NCBI GenBank assembly: GCA_965371245.1 | Contig: CBDUXT010000011.1 | Location: forward strand, 1 to 64,000 | Direction: 5' to 3' | From: CBDUXT01 sp965371245 | GTDB lineage: Bacteria; Planctomycetota; Phycisphaerae; UBA1845 | Length of the DNA stretch: 64,000 nucleotides | In this document: positions 25,568 through 34,655 of the stretch, piece after piece | How the letters are laid out: each line of letters begins with the position of its first letter | Position numbering within the stretch: the stretch's first letter is position 1 | The notes under the pieces: generated by a model | What the model was told of the DNA's origin: nothing | Seen by the model: only the letters and a program-made list of their open reading frames with translations | Databases searched by the model: none | Made by a program: the position numbers and the translations under genes

Positions 25568-27535
25568 CTACCGCTCTTTCACCAGGTTCTCGACCACGCT
25601 CGGGTCCGCCAGGGTCGATGTGTCACCCAGGTTCTCAACGTCCCCCTCGGCGATCTTTCGGAGGATGCGCCGCATGATCTTGCCGCTGCGGGTCTTCGGC
25701 AAACCGGGAGCCCAGTGGATCACGTCCGGCGCGGCGATCGGGCCGATCTCTTTGCGGACGTGCCCGACCAGCTCCTTCTTGAGCTCGTCGGTGTATTGTC
25801 CGCCGGCGCGTAACGTCACGTAGGCGTAGATGCCCTGGCCTTTGATCTCGTGCGGGAACCCGACGACGGCCGCCTCGGTGACAAGATCGTGGCTCACCAG
25901 GGCGCTCTCCACCTCGGCCGACCCCATCCGATGGCCCGACACGTTGATAACGTCGTCGATGCGCCCGGTGATCCAGTAGTAGCCGTCCTCGTCGCGGCGG
26001 CACCCGTCGCCGGTGAAGTACAAGCCCGGGCATCGTGAGAAGTAGGTCTCTTTGAAACGATCGTGCTGACCGTAAACGGTGCGCATCATCCCAGGCCAGG
26101 GCTCTTCCAGGAACAAGGCGCCGGAGCACGGACCCTCGAGCCGGTTGTTCTGCTCGTCGAGGATCACCGGCTTCACGCCGAAAAAGGGCAGCGTCGCCGA
26201 GCCCGGCTTGGTGGGCGTCGCCCCGGGCAGCGGCGTAATCAGAATGCCCCCGGTTTCGGTCTGCCACCAGGTGTCAACGATGGGGCACTTCTCCTTGCCG
26301 ACGACGCGGTGGTACCACATCCAGGCCTCGGGGTTGATGGGTTCGCCCACGGTTCCCAGAAGGCGCAGGCTGGATAGGTCGCGCTTCGTCACTGGGTCGT
26401 CGCCTTCGCGCATGATGGCCCGAATCGCCGTGGGCGCCGTGTAGAACTGATTCACCTTGTACTTGTCCACCACGTCCCAGAAACGTCCGGCGTCGGGATA
26501 GGTGGGGATACCCTCGAACATGATGGTGGTGGCCCCGTTGCACAGCGGACCGTAGACGATGTAGGAGTGACCGGTGACCCAGCCGATGTCGGCCGTACAC
26601 CAGTAGATGTCGCCGTCGTGATAGTCGAACACGTACTTGAACGTAACGGCTGCATAGACCATGTACCCGCCGGTCGTGTGCAGCACGCCCTTGGGCTTTC
26701 CGGTCGAGCCCGAGGTGTAGAGAACAAAGAGCGGATCTTCCGAGTCCATCCACTCGGGCTCGCACTGCGGCGAGGCCTCGGTCATCACCTCGTGCCACCA
26801 GTGGTCGCGGCCCGGCTTCATCTCGACCGGCATTTTTTCCGGTCCGTGTCGCTGAGACACGATGCACGTCTTGACCTCGACACCCCGCGCCGCGGAAAGT
26901 TCCATCGCCCGGTCGGCGTTGGCCTTCAGGTCGATCGGCTTGGTGCCGCGAAAGACACCGTCGGTGGTGATGAGAAACTCGCTGGTGCAATCGACAATGC
27001 GGTCGGCGAGCGAGTCGGGACTGAATCCGCCGAACACCACGGAATGGACGGCTCCGATGCGGGCACAGGCGAGCATGGCGACGGCCAGCTCCGGAACCAT
27101 GGGCATGTAGATGGAAACGCGATCGCCTTTTTTTACGTCGAAGTGCTTGAGCACGTTGGCGAATCGACACACCTGGTCGTGCAGCTCGCGAAACGTGAGC
27201 TTGGCGTCTTCACCCGGCTCGTTGCCTTCCCAGATAATGGCGACCTGGTCGGCTCGTGTTTCGAGGTGCCGATCGACCGCGTTGACGCAGAGGTTGGTCT
27301 TTCCGCCGACAAAAAACTTGACGGAGACGGATCCGCTAAAATCAAACTCGCGCACCTTGGTCCATCGCTGGTGCCAGCGGAAGCCGTCCGCGAGGTCACT
27401 CCAGAAACCGTCGGGGTCGTCGATCGACCGCTGATACATTTTTCGATAGTCATCGAGTCGCCCGACAAAGGCCCGCGCCGCGAAAGCGACCGCGGGTGAG
27501 AACACGCCTGCTTCATCAGTTGAGCGGTCGCTCAT
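25568..27535 (-). CDS. acs: Acetyl-CoA synthetase (AMP-forming)
   Basis: 655 residues, the normal length for Acs. It makes acetyl-CoA from acetate, ATP and CoA through an acetyl-adenylate. Visible motifs are the P-loop-like YTSGSTGKPKGVLHT, the adenylation motif TWWQTETGG, YFTGDGCRRDEDGYYWITGR with the hinge region, and the C-terminal PKTRSGKIMRRILRK, whose Lys is the conserved catalytic residue and the site of regulatory acetylation in known Acs. CADIGWVTGHSYIVYGPL is also family-typical. It stands alone on the minus strand and serves acetate assimilation. Confidence 0.96.
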   Translation of the reverse strand: MSDRSTDEAGVFSPAVAFAARAFVGRLDDYRKMYQRSIDDPDGFWSDLADGFRWHQRWTKVREFDFSGSVSVKFFVGGKTNLCVNAVDRHLETRADQVAIIWEGNEPGEDAKLTFRELHDQVCRFANVLKHFDVKKGDRVSIYMPMVPELAVAMLACARIGAVHSVVFGGFSPDSLADRIVDCTSEFLITTDGVFRGTKPIDLKANADRAMELSAARGVEVKTCIVSQRHGPEKMPVEMKPGRDHWWHEVMTEASPQCEPEWMDSEDPLFVLYTSGSTGKPKGVLHTTGGYMVYAAVTFKYVFDYHDGDIYWCTADIGWVTGHSYIVYGPLCNGATTIMFEGIPTYPDAGRFWDVVDKYKVNQFYTAPTAIRAIMREGDDPVTKRDLSSLRLLGTVGEPINPEAWMWYHRVVGKEKCPIVDTWWQTETGGILITPLPGATPTKPGSATLPFFGVKPVILDEQNNRLEGPCSGALFLEEPWPGMMRTVYGQHDRFKETYFSRCPGLYFTGDGCRRDEDGYYWITGRIDDVINVSGHRMGSAEVESALVSHDLVTEAAVVGFPHEIKGQGIYAYVTLRAGGQYTDELKKELVGHVRKEIGPIAAPDVIHWAPGLPKTRSGKIMRRILRKIAEGDVENLGDTSTLADPSVVENLVKER

Positions 27536-28073
27536 CGGTTCTGTCTCCTACCCCATGCATGTTGCAAGATTCCCAGCGACCGCGGCCGGAACGTAGGACG
27601 GGCTATTGCCCGCCGCACGGCTACGAGAAGGCGGGCAATAGCCCGCCCCACAGGTGTACAGGGCGGCCGTGGCAGCATGACACCGGGCTCGCGCGCGGTG
27701 AACTGAAGACCGTCCAACGCCGATCCCGCCGCGCGGCCTGTAGCGTCGCGTACTACGCAAGCGAGGGCACTACCTAGCGCCGCGTACTACGCTGGAGCCG
27801 CGCGGGCTAAAGCCCGCGGCTCGGAACAAGGAAACGGGTGCTGCTCTGGTCAAGGAATCCTGGGGCCGCATGGATGGCCTTGGCTTCGCATCTTGACGTA
27901 AGGTCCGTTCCAAGAGGGACGCTGTCAACCGGCACCGCGGTACGCGGCGCGGACGGATGCGCGAGACGGGATAAAGAGTACCGCGGGAACCCGATCGACG
28001 TGCCGGGGTCCACACGCCCATGAAACGTCCAACGTCTACGATGATTGGCCCGGCGAATGGCACGCAATGGGTG
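27536..28073. repeat. Repeat-bearing intergenic stretch upstream of acs
   Basis: No convincing gene. It contains a perfect 15-bp inverted repeat GGGCTATTGCCCGCC / GGCGGGCAATAGCCC (27600-27614 and 27630-27644). It also has a CGCGGGCTAAAGCCCGCGG hairpin at 27795-27822, followed by the tail CTCGGAACAAGGAAACGG. Both match repeats elsewhere in the window. Confidence 0.55.
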
Positions 28074-31000
28074 CTACGGGCACGTAATGCTGCAGGAATC
28101 GGGCCTGCCGCGAAACGCATCGAGGGCGGTGGTGACGTCCAGGATATCGATCACGCCGTCGGGCAAACATCCGGCGGGGGCGGTGATATCGACGTTCTCA
28201 CGCCGGATTCGGACACACCGATTCGCCGACGTGTCGCACGTGAAGTTCGGGAACACGGCCGCACAATTCGCATCGCTGCCGCAAGCCTGCGATCCATTGA
28301 AGACGGCACTGAAGCCATCAAGGATTCGCGTGACGTCGATGATGCTGACGCCGTTGAAGTTGTCCACGTCGGCGAAAGGCCAGAGCGTGACGGTCGTCGG
28401 TTCCGAGAGAAGGTTTCCGGGGTTGGCCGGATCGCAATCCGTGCGAACGCTATAGGCCCGACCGGATACCAGTTCGGCTCCGCGAACGGAGATCGTGTTC
28501 CAACCGCCGACACCCGCCGGCGGACGCGACTCCGCACTGAGCCCGAGCACGCCGTCGGCGCGCACCCATCCGGTCACGCACGCCACCGCCGGCTCGGCAC
28601 CCGTCACGAGCAGAGCGACCTCGGCGGGGCCGACCCCGGGCGTGACCTCAAGATAGCGCGGGCCGATCGTTTTCACCAGCGGCGGATCGCACGGCACGGC
28701 AACACAGATGTCGTTCGCCTCAAGACATGCCTGCCCCACGCAGGGGTTGGTGCCGGGCTGACAAAGGAACGAAGCGTCGCACGTCTCGAAACCGTTACAG
28801 AAGAGCCCGTCGTTACAGTCGGCGTCGCCAACACACAGGTCGCAGGTGTCGGCTCCCTCGTCGCAGGCGGACAACGGGCCGCACGGGTCGCTCCCAGGAG
28901 CGCAGCCCTGCACGGGATCACAAACCTCGGCGCCGTTACAGAAGAGCCCGTCGGCGCAATCGACATCGTTGACGCAACCCGCCGTGACGACGGGATTCAG
29001 ACTGAACGCCTCGAGGACATCGAGTTCTCCGGTGCCGCTTCCGTCGATCAAAATCACCCGTTCGATGGATATGATGCCCATGACGTCATGAAGATTATCC
29101 AGGTCCAGAAAGAACAGTTGCAAGAGAACGTCGCCGAATTCGCCCATGAGCGTGTCGATGTCAGCGCCCTGGAGACCACCGGTGAAGCTGAGGAACACGA
29201 ATTCGCCGGGCACGACCGTTGCCCCCGGTTCCGTTTCCGCAACCTCGACCACGATACCGAAATCGTCCGTCAGCCCCGTCTCGAGCGTTCCGGTGAACGG
29301 ATTCACATTCGTGTCCACAAGCAGCAACTCGAAGGTGCGCGTCGTGCTCGCGCGGGCAAGGCCGCTGCGAGGATTGCCGACCACGCCTCTAGCGTCGGCG
29401 AATTCGAGCAGCTCGGATGGCGTGAAAATGCCTCCGAACGTCTTGGTGTCCGGTACGTTAAGATTGAGCGCCTGGATAACCGTGCGAGGGCTCGGAGGGT
29501 CGAAGCAACTCACGTCGAACGCCACGCTTTCATCATAGGTCAACGCCCCACTCAGGAACTCGGCCGAGGTCAGTACGGTCCCGGCGAGGTCGAGCGGAAG
29601 GCATTCCCCGCTTGGGCACTGGGTCACGCACGCACCCAGTGGGCATGCCTGGTCCGGCGTCAACAAGGGATCACATCCTTGGCCATCGTTGGCTCCGCCG
29701 ACACACAACTGGGCCAGCCCGAGAGACGGGTTACAGGACAGACCTGCATTGAGCCCACCCACGCAAAGGGCGTTGCACTCGCCCCCGGGGCACTCGAAGG
29801 CGGGATCGAGCGATGGGTCGCAGGACAACCCGTCATTGGACCCGCCGAAACAGCGTCGCCCGACCGGTGGCCCGGGTGGGTTGAGCCACTTGGTGCATTC
29901 CAGCCCCTCGCCCGGGAACTCCTTGATCTTATTGTTGCCGATGCCGAACAGGCCGCTCAGGTTCGTCGCGGGATTGAGCAGGAGCAAACCGTTCCCCACC
30001 GTCTCGAAGAGACCGATGCCGGGCTGCAACGCCTTTGCCGCGAGAAACGCACCCACGTCGGTGTCGAGAAACTCGTTGGGGACGAGCGCATCAGGCGCGA
30101 TAGTCTGGACGGCTAGGAAGACGGTGGTCTGAGTTGGGTCGCCCCGCGCGGTCGTCGGCCTCAAGACTGTGGCCGTTACGGTCACCGGTTGCATCGGATT
30201 AATAACGGCTGGATTGCCCAGGACGCTGTTGGTCGCCTCGATGGTGACTACTGACGACGCCGTGGCACCATGTGGCGCGGTGGCGGTTGGCGTGATCGCA
30301 ATGCCGGCAAACGCGACAGTCTGTCCCGCGACATTGGTCGCCGCGATACCCGCACCGAAGTTGGCCACATTCGGGTTACTGGAAGGTCCGCCCGTTGGCA
30401 AAATGTCAATCCCGAAGCTACCGCCGACGTTGGCGGTAAAGAGCCCAGGCCGGCCGGTTGTCTCGGCCAGCACTTCAAACACCTGCTGAGATGCTCGCGC
30501 GACGGCGAGTTCCGGCGGCGACGAGGTCATCGGCGCCGTTCCCGGCGTTGGGAAGAACGGCCCCTCGTTGCGAATGAGCCGATAGCGGTTGATGGCATCG
30601 AACACAGGATCGTTTCCGAAAAGAGGATTCTCGGTGGTCTTCAGCAGATCGACATAGACGCGCGCGTACCCGTTCCCGACAGTCGGCGTGATGCGTGTGG
30701 TATCCCGCTCAGGAACCTGAGGAATCAGCAGGCTGAAGGGGCTGCCCTGCGGCAAAACCGTTTGAAGATCGAAGCAGTTTTCGGGTATGTCGTTGCACTG
30801 AGGGAGCGGCTGTTCCAACACGTCGAACTTGCGGTCGTCGTTTCCGGCGAATCCGTCAAACAACGACTCGACACGAAGGACCGCGCCGGTTCTCAGGGCG
30901 GGATCGACGCCGGCAACGCAGTCGATCTCGTGCTCGTCATCACAAAGCTCGACATAGCCCGCGGAGTCTCTGTTCACAAGCAGATAGGCGGACGAGCCGT

Positions 31001-31619
31001 TATGGATGACTCCGCTGCGCGCCTCGTCGGGAAGATCGATGAGGTTCTCATCCGCCAGGATCGGAAAATTCGCCGTTCCCAAGAAGTGATGACCGTTGAT
31101 TGCGATAAAGAGGTAGTCGGTTGGCGCGGTCGTGATGCCGCCGTTGACCAAGCCGACGCGTGTCGTCGGCGTGCCCGCCAGACGGTCCGGCGGATCGTTC
31201 ACGTAGTCCACCCAGCCCAGAACGACCACGCCGCTATCGGGGCGTCCGATGCCCGTCAAGCCGTTGCTCGGGTTCAGATCGAAGGTGGGCAGGTCGAACC
31301 GGTAGTTGACCAGTTCGACGCCGAAGCTACTCCCGTCGCCCTCGACCTCGTAAAACGTCAGGTTGAGCGCATCACAGTTCAGACCGAGTGCCAGGTCCGC
31401 GCACGGAGGCAGATAGATCTCGATGAAGCTCTGATGCAGGTTGGTCGGGTCGCGCCCGACCGGACCATCGGTCAGATCAGGAAGCAGCGAGGGCGGGTCG
31501 GTGTAGACCTCGGTGATGATCGGGTGATCGAGTATCTGCCCGTGCGCGATTGTTGCCGTCGCCAATGCCGCCAACATGGCTGCCCCGGCGTACACCCGAA
31601 TCGTTGTGCCGATACGCAT
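28074..31619 (-). CDS. Large secreted protein with shared C-terminal module
   Basis: 1181 residues with a signal peptide (MRIGTTIRVYAGAAMLAALA...AHG) and GGAG about 9 bases before the ATG. The mature N-terminus (IITEVYTDPP, SFIEIYLPP) resembles the opening of lamin-tail domains. The middle is a long beta-rich region of unknown fold. Cys repeats of two kinds follow: CVGGLNAGLSCNPSL-type (three) and DADCNDGLFCNGFETCD-type (two). The final ~200 residues contain the module shared with the proteins at 3-1484 and 13708-16950, with F-hand-like segments IIDVTRILDGF and ILDVTTALDAF and a Cys-Pro end. A structural or adhesive surface role is inferred. Confidence 0.85.
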   Translation of the reverse strand: MRIGTTIRVYAGAAMLAALATATIAHGQILDHPIITEVYTDPPSLLPDLTDGPVGRDPTNLHQSFIEIYLPPCADLALGLNCDALNLTFYEVEGDGSSFGVELVNYRFDLPTFDLNPSNGLTGIGRPDSGVVVLGWVDYVNDPPDRLAGTPTTRVGLVNGGITTAPTDYLFIAINGHHFLGTANFPILADENLIDLPDEARSGVIHNGSSAYLLVNRDSAGYVELCDDEHEIDCVAGVDPALRTGAVLRVESLFDGFAGNDDRKFDVLEQPLPQCNDIPENCFDLQTVLPQGSPFSLLIPQVPERDTTRITPTVGNGYARVYVDLLKTTENPLFGNDPVFDAINRYRLIRNEGPFFPTPGTAPMTSSPPELAVARASQQVFEVLAETTGRPGLFTANVGGSFGIDILPTGGPSSNPNVANFGAGIAATNVAGQTVAFAGIAITPTATAPHGATASSVVTIEATNSVLGNPAVINPMQPVTVTATVLRPTTARGDPTQTTVFLAVQTIAPDALVPNEFLDTDVGAFLAAKALQPGIGLFETVGNGLLLLNPATNLSGLFGIGNNKIKEFPGEGLECTKWLNPPGPPVGRRCFGGSNDGLSCDPSLDPAFECPGGECNALCVGGLNAGLSCNPSLGLAQLCVGGANDGQGCDPLLTPDQACPLGACVTQCPSGECLPLDLAGTVLTSAEFLSGALTYDESVAFDVSCFDPPSPRTVIQALNLNVPDTKTFGGIFTPSELLEFADARGVVGNPRSGLARASTTRTFELLLVDTNVNPFTGTLETGLTDDFGIVVEVAETEPGATVVPGEFVFLSFTGGLQGADIDTLMGEFGDVLLQLFFLDLDNLHDVMGIISIERVILIDGSGTGELDVLEAFSLNPVVTAGCVNDVDCADGLFCNGAEVCDPVQGCAPGSDPCGPLSACDEGADTCDLCVGDADCNDGLFCNGFETCDASFLCQPGTNPCVGQACLEANDICVAVPCDPPLVKTIGPRYLEVTPGVGPAEVALLVTGAEPAVACVTGWVRADGVLGLSAESRPPAGVGGWNTISVRGAELVSGRAYSVRTDCDPANPGNLLSEPTTVTLWPFADVDNFNGVSIIDVTRILDGFSAVFNGSQACGSDANCAAVFPNFTCDTSANRCVRIRRENVDITAPAGCLPDGVIDILDVTTALDAFRGRPDSCSITCP

Positions 31620-32158
31620 CTTGCCGTCTCCTGCGCCGGCTGCGTAGGCCGGGCGTACATCACTCGATCTACGGATTATGCCTGGGGAGCCGTCCTGCCG
31701 TTGATCAGAGCAAACCGCGTGCCGTGAACGACCCGGGCCAACCTCAAGCAGTTATAGGCGGCCACCAGGCATACGCCGCGACCGTTCTGTCCACTGGAAC
31801 CCCGATGGAATGATAGCAGCAATGCACCCGAAACGCACCATCCAAATTGTGTGAAAACTCCAAGAATTGGGGCATCCGCCCCAACCCGAGCGCGGCCCGA
31901 GACGAGACAAAAAGAACTCGGAACCCACCGAATCGGTCTCGGCGAGCCACAAGGGGGGATACATCGCGACACAACGGGCTGGCATACGGGATGCCCTTAC
32001 ACCGGGTAAGCCTCGTTCGGCGCTTCCAGGACGTACCCCCCGTCGAGCGTCGTGTCTTCGGCGGGGAAGCCGTTGACGAAGAACTGCTTGCGGCCGAGCG
32101 CGCCAAAATGCTGCGATTTCAGCAAAATCCTGAACCGAGCAAGGGGATAGCAAGAGCC
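31620..32158. other. Divergent intergenic region upstream of the glycan operon
   Basis: The control region of both the minus-strand secreted protein and the seven-gene plus-strand operon should lie here. The frame that extends the first operon gene upstream across 31847-32158 has no protein-like motifs and no ribosome-binding site. No promoter could be picked with confidence. Confidence 0.4.
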
Positions 32159-33382
32159 ATGAGCAACAACAGACAAGCTGAAGCGAGCCCGCCGAAGGCC
32201 CGAGTGATGTCCTATTGCTACACGAGCATGGGCATCGGACATTTGCGGCGCACGCTCAGCATCACCGGACACCTCAGCAGCCTCTTCCCTCAGGCGTCGT
32301 TCCTGGTCACATCAGGAGCACCCTATGCATCGACCTTTCCGGTGCATCCGCGACTCGATTTCCTGAATCTACCGGCCCTGACGAAAGTCGGTCGGGACGC
32401 GTACGAGGCGAAGTACCTTCCGATTCCGTTTGAGAGGCTGCTTCGCTGCCGCGAGTCCATTCTGTTGGCGGCCACACAAAAGTATGAACCCGACGTGCTT
32501 CTGATCGACAAGGCCCCCGCCGGTGTTTGCGCGGAACTGATGCCGAGTCTGCGGTGGCTTCGGCGTCACCGCCCGCAAACACGCATCGTGTTCGGCATGC
32601 GCGACATAGAGGACACGCCGGAGGCCACCATCGAGCAATGGAGCCATCCGTGCGTGCAGGAGGCGTTCGAGGAGTGCTTCGACGAAATCTGGGTCTACGG
32701 AATGCAAGACCTCTTCGATGTCGCCGCGAAGTACGAATTGTCACCGACGGTCCAACGCAAGCTGCGGTATGTCGGATACGTGGTGGGCGCGGGATGCGCG
32801 CACGACCCGGCGCCGACGAACGGCACACCCAACATCCTGGTCACCGTCGGCGGCGGCACCGATGGCGAACGGCTGCTGGCGACCTATCTGGCCGAAGCGG
32901 CCGTCCGGGCCGGCTCTCTTGGCACTCGTTCCATCGTGGTCGGCGGTCCGGACCTTCCGCCCGCGGCAACCCAGCGGCTGCGCGAGGTGGCAACTCGCAT
33001 ACCGACGGTCGAATGGCACGACTGCGCTCCATGCATGCCCTGCGCCATGCGCCGCGCCAACCTCGTCGTGTCCATGGGCGGGTACAACACGCTCTGCGAG
33101 GTCGTATCCCATCGGAAGCCGGTCATCGTCGTCCCGGACTTGCGCCCACGTGACGAGCAGGCCATTCGGGGACGGCTGTGGGCCAAGCGCGGGCTGGTCG
33201 AGATGGTGGAACCCGATGAGTTCACGGCACCGCTCCTGGCGGACAAGGTCGTGCGAGCGCTGGCCAACGGCTCCCACGCGAAACGCGACGACCTGGACCT
33301 GAACGGTTTGGCCCGAATCGGCGATCGGTTCGGCGAACTTCTGCGTGAGGTGAGGCAACGTGCGACTTCTGTACGTCTGTAG
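32159..33382 (+). CDS. MurG/GT28-like glycosyltransferase
   Basis: 407 residues from the ATG at 32159, which has AAGGGG about 12 bases upstream; the frame is open further left, but the extra 104 residues do not look real. The N-terminus has the nucleotide-sugar transferase hallmark YTSMGIGHLRRTL (GxGHxxR). The C-terminal domain has SMGGYNTLCEVVSHRKPVIV near residue 303, the donor-binding motif of the GT-B fold seen in MurG and other GT28 proteins. No signal or membrane helix. First gene of the operon; it overlaps the next gene by 23 bp. It probably transfers a sugar from a nucleotide donor onto a glycan or lipid acceptor; donor and acceptor unknown. Confidence 0.85.
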   Translation: MSNNRQAEASPPKARVMSYCYTSMGIGHLRRTLSITGHLSSLFPQASFLVTSGAPYASTFPVHPRLDFLNLPALTKVGRDAYEAKYLPIPFERLLRCRESILLAATQKYEPDVLLIDKAPAGVCAELMPSLRWLRRHRPQTRIVFGMRDIEDTPEATIEQWSHPCVQEAFEECFDEIWVYGMQDLFDVAAKYELSPTVQRKLRYVGYVVGAGCAHDPAPTNGTPNILVTVGGGTDGERLLATYLAEAAVRAGSLGTRSIVVGGPDLPPAATQRLREVATRIPTVEWHDCAPCMPCAMRRANLVVSMGGYNTLCEVVSHRKPVIVVPDLRPRDEQAIRGRLWAKRGLVEMVEPDEFTAPLLADKVVRALANGSHAKRDDLDLNGLARIGDRFGELLREVRQRATSVRL

Positions 33383-34655
33383 CGATTTCGGCATTCCACC
33401 GTCCGGCACCAAGGGCGCATCCGTGCATCTGCGCGCGATCACCCGCCAACTCTCGAAGCGTGGCCACGAGGTGCAGCTTCTGAGCCCGCGGGAGGGACCA
33501 GGTGACAATCACCCCGTCAGCCGGGTGTTGCCACCGGGCTGCCCGCCGACCAAGAAGAGCACGAAGGTGCTCAAGCAATGGCTGATCGAACACGAGTTCA
33601 ACGCCGGGCTTGCAGGCGAACTGCGCTCGCTCGTCTACAACCAGTGGGCACGCGATCAGGCGCTCGATGCGCTGGAAGGCGCCGCGCCGGCGGTCATCAT
33701 TGAGCGACTTTCCTTGCTTGGGCATGTGGGACTGGACCTCGCCGAAACGCTCGGCGTACCACTGATCGTTGAGGTCAACGCTCTGTTGACCGAAGAAGCG
33801 CGGGCGTTCCGCACGCTCGAAATGCGGCACCTTGCCGAGGTTATCGAGCGACGTATGCTCAGCCGCGCGAATGCGGTAATCACGGTGTCGGTCGCGCTGG
33901 CCGACCGCGTCGAAGCGCTGGGCGTCATGCGTGATCGAATCCACGTTGTGCCCAACGGCGCGGACATCGAGGTATTCGACGCGACCCCACCGCGTGACGC
34001 GTGCCGGCAAGAGTTGGATCTGCGCGACGAACTGGTGATCGGCTTCGTGGGCAGCCTCAAGCCCTGGCATGGCATGGATCTGCTCCTTTCCGCGTTCGCG
34101 AAACTTCACCATGAGCAACCCCAAACCCGCCTGTTGATCGTGGGAACCGGCCCGCGGGAGGCAACGCTCCGAGCGCAGGTCGATCGGCTTGCGCTCGACG
34201 AGGTCGTCACCTTCACCGGCGCGGTATCGCACGAGCGCGTGCCCGCGCTGCTACGGGCCATGGACGTCGCGGTCGCGCCATATCCCGATCTCGAGGGGTT
34301 CTACTTCTCGCCCATCAAGCTCTTTGAATACATGGCCGCCGGCACTTGCGTGGTCGCGTCGCGCCTCGGGCAAATCGCCGAAGTCATCGAGGACGGAATC
34401 GATGGGCTCCTCTTCGAGCCCGGTGACGAGGCCGACCTCCTCGCGGTGCTACGCCGGGCGTGTGACGCGACGGCTCTTCGAGTCAGCCTCGGCGAACGGG
34501 GGCAAAGGACGGTCCGAACGAAATACACGTGGGCGCGTTCGGCCGAGTTGGTCGATCGAGTCATCCAAGAGGTTCTCGCGAACCGGTCGACGAGCGCACG
34601 TCCAAGGCCAACGGCGGCATCATCCCGGATTGTGGCCGGAGAGGTGCCGACGTGA
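33360..34655 (+). CDS. Glycosyltransferase, GT4 family
   Basis: 431 residues, GTG start with GAGG upstream. A GT-B enzyme with the GT4 features VVPNGAD (about 200), GFVGSLKPWHGMDLLL, and the donor-binding block around EGFYFSPIKLFEYMAAG (about 310), where two Glu residues are spaced as in the E-x7-E motif. It overlaps its neighbours on both sides (23 bp and 3 bp). It should be a retaining enzyme using a nucleotide sugar. It acts with the other two transferases of the operon, presumably in sequence on one product. Confidence 0.9.
   Translation: MRLLYVCSDFGIPPSGTKGASVHLRAITRQLSKRGHEVQLLSPREGPGDNHPVSRVLPPGCPPTKKSTKVLKQWLIEHEFNAGLAGELRSLVYNQWARDQALDALEGAAPAVIIERLSLLGHVGLDLAETLGVPLIVEVNALLTEEARAFRTLEMRHLAEVIERRMLSRANAVITVSVALADRVEALGVMRDRIHVVPNGADIEVFDATPPRDACRQELDLRDELVIGFVGSLKPWHGMDLLLSAFAKLHHEQPQTRLLIVGTGPREATLRAQVDRLALDEVVTFTGAVSHERVPALLRAMDVAVAPYPDLEGFYFSPIKLFEYMAAGTCVVASRLGQIAEVIEDGIDGLLFEPGDEADLLAVLRRACDATALRVSLGERGQRTVRTKYTWARSAELVDRVIQEVLANRSTSARPRPTAASSRIVAGEVPT

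Noticed and set aside
27600..27650. CRISPR array
   Set aside because: Hairpin arms recur at scattered sites without regular spacing, spacers or cas genes.
28020..30116. A 698-residue plus-strand frame opposite the 1181-residue secreted protein
   Set aside because: The minus-strand gene has a signal peptide, ribosome-binding site and a C-terminal module shared with other genes. The plus-strand reading is Arg/His-rich shadow.
31847..32158. A 104-residue N-terminal extension of the first glycosyltransferase
   Set aside because: No family similarity and no ribosome-binding site. The internal ATG at 32159 has AAGGGG and precedes the conserved GxGH motif.
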